Source: Scleromitrula shiraiana (Eukaryota > Ascomycota > Leotiomycetes > Helotiales > Sclerotiniaceae). From it: DNA of 64,000 nucleotides. The position numbers and the translations under genes were made by a program. Where the stretch lies: positions 372,001-436,000 of the forward strand of contig JABELC010000007.1 in assembly GCA_028455995.1 (NCBI GenBank), in the 5' to 3' direction. A model generated the notes under the pieces. That model made no database searches. It had not been told where the DNA came from and saw nothing but the letters and a program-made list of their open reading frames with translations. Shown piece by piece: positions 62,801 through 64,000 of the stretch (position 1 is the stretch's first letter; the number at the start of each line of letters is the position of its first letter).

Positions 62801-64000
62801 TTCGAGCTCGTGCTTCGCTATATATATGCGGACGTGGGGTCGGAGCTTTTCGACGATATTGTTTCTGCTGATATTGATGAATTCTCCGATCTTGTTATGG
62901 ATGTTATGAGCGTCGCAAATGAATTGATGATGGATCGATTATCCCAAATTTGCCAACACATATTGGGTAGATTTGGTATGTCCCCCTAATTCCATCGCTT
63001 TTGACTTATATATAGGCAATTCCGGCAGCATCAATGAAATCAAGATTAACGTATTTTATAGTCAATACACGAAATGTGTGCAGCATTGTCAACGCTGTGG
63101 CACCCTGCTCAATTACCGAGCTCAAAGATGCTGGACTTGAGTATATGTGCCTGCAACTTGAGTCCATGCTAGAAAACAAGTAAGTGTATTTGCTCCAGCC
63201 TGGTGGTAATCTTACCTGCTAATTTCATGCAGTCTGCTCGGTGATCTTGATGAGGATTTGTTACTCGAGTTAGATGAGGTCATTCGTGACAATCAATTGA
63301 ATTGCTTACCATTTGCCAAAAGCGGTAGAGCTGAGCTGCTACTACACGAACAATATCCAGATCTGGCCGAAGAAATCGATGATGAGAGACGACGTCGGGT
63401 CGGCGATATGGCGTTCCGTGCTCACCTGAGGGACGATGAAAACAGGGTATCTTCGTCATTCAAGGGACGCATTGGAAGTCTTGAAGATCATGTATCAGCT
63501 TCTCCTAGCTCCGAAAAAGTTAGAAGAAAGTCGAGAGTGATCAAAGATGAGCCATTGAGTCCTAGTATACGCCCCAAGGATTCTATGGCAGATCTTATGT
63601 TTGATATGGATGACGATGATCTTGGGAGTCCGCCTACCTTGAACTCGGCTGTTGATTTGACTTCTGCCTCACCAGGTGGCCCATTGACCCCACGATTCCC
63701 AACAAAAGATTCGATGCGAAAGATTGCGGAGCAGGGTTCACCTACTGGTTCATCAAGTTCAATTGGCTTAGGCATTCAATATGGGCCTGAAACTTCTAAT
63801 AATGGCACTAAAACATGGTCATCTCCCAATCTTCCAACGAAGCTGGACATGAGAGAGATTATGGCCCAAGCATCAGGAACTCGTACTTCCAATCTCTCTA
63901 TGAGTCTTTCGGCTCAGAAAGCTAAAGATGAGGCGAACATTAGATCATCGACTCCTAAATTATCTCAGAAAGAGCGCAAGAAGCAGCAGCAAGCATTCCA
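59894..64000 (+). CDS. Ankyrin-RCC1-BTB-BTB protein (IBtk-like), 3' end outside window
   Basis: Exons 59894-62975, 63062-63179 and 63233 to the window end are joined in phase (introns 86 and 53 bp), giving about 1320 visible residues. Domains in order: two ankyrin-like repeats (GLTVLHRAVSSTTSNAI, SGWTALHRALYFGNITIARA) near 95-160. RCC1-type repeats follow at about 235-560 (IYAFGSNKNFSLGFGDQDDR, LYMCGFGPGGRLGTGDETTR, IFSWGTNTWGQLGYN, LFCWGKNEGQLGL). Then come two BTB domains (DVEICTNLSEIAIPAHRFML and DAIVELDGSEMPIHSALVCQ) and a long Ser/Pro-rich disordered region. This is the architecture of IBtk, a substrate adaptor of Cullin-3 ubiquitin ligases. A role in CUL3 complexes or Ran-related signalling in this fungus is inference. 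The stop codon is not in the window. Confidence 0.88.

Overview
The window looks like nuclear DNA of a filamentous ascomycete. Genes are cut by introns of mostly 43-100 bp with GTAAGT/GTATGT-type donors and (C/T)AG acceptors. The proteins are fungal: Zn2Cys6 and copper-fist regulators, an Slm1-type PH protein, a Zds family protein, Rei1 and Hse1. Long AT-rich, microsatellite-packed intergenic stretches plus the overall protein style suggest a leotiomycete of the Sclerotiniaceae kind (Botrytis, Sclerotinia, Monilinia). That placement is inference; no rRNA, ITS or mitochondrial marker is present.

Layout. 1-617 (+) is the 3' end of a gene entering from the left. 2387-3051 (+) is a probable decayed secreted cupin-like gene. 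5438-7639 (-) is hse1 (ESCRT-0) and 8716-about 11903 (-) a Zds family protein. 14648-16782 (+) is a secreted GH78 alpha-L-rhamnosidase-like enzyme and 18294-19938 (+) an Slm1-like PH protein. 22637-24811 (-) is a zinc-finger protein with polyQ, and 27142-28849 (-) is the 60S biogenesis factor Rei1. 30039-34045 (+) is a HECT ubiquitin ligase with an AZUL-like zinc finger and 37708-39934 (+) an MFS sugar transporter. 40552-41639 (-) is a C2H2 regulator, 41903-42911 (-) an unrecognised two-exon candidate, 44680-47149 (-) an Rgt1-like Zn2Cys6 regulator, and 50757-52315 (-) a copper-fist regulator. 56769-57163 (-) is a small membrane protein, 58186-58857 (+) a SET-domain protein, and 59894-64000 (+, cut by the window end) an ankyrin/RCC1/BTB protein.

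There is no obvious gene cluster. The genes are mostly housekeeping (membrane traffic, TORC2/polarity signalling, ribosome assembly, ubiquitination) with three sugar- or plant-polymer-related loci: the rhamnosidase with candidate CreA sites, the sugar transporter, and the Rgt1-like regulator 5 kb further on.

The most unusual signal is compositional. In at least six genes the coding strand turns from strongly C-rich to strongly G-rich within the last few hundred bases, and the G-rich side often runs past the stop codon. The polarity is the same for genes on both strands. It is clearest in the SET gene, the HECT gene, the rhamnosidase, the Slm1-like gene and the last exon of the C2H2 gene. The intergenic DNA also carries very long perfect microsatellites, including about 228 bp of a hexamer and about 239 bp of a trinucleotide repeat.
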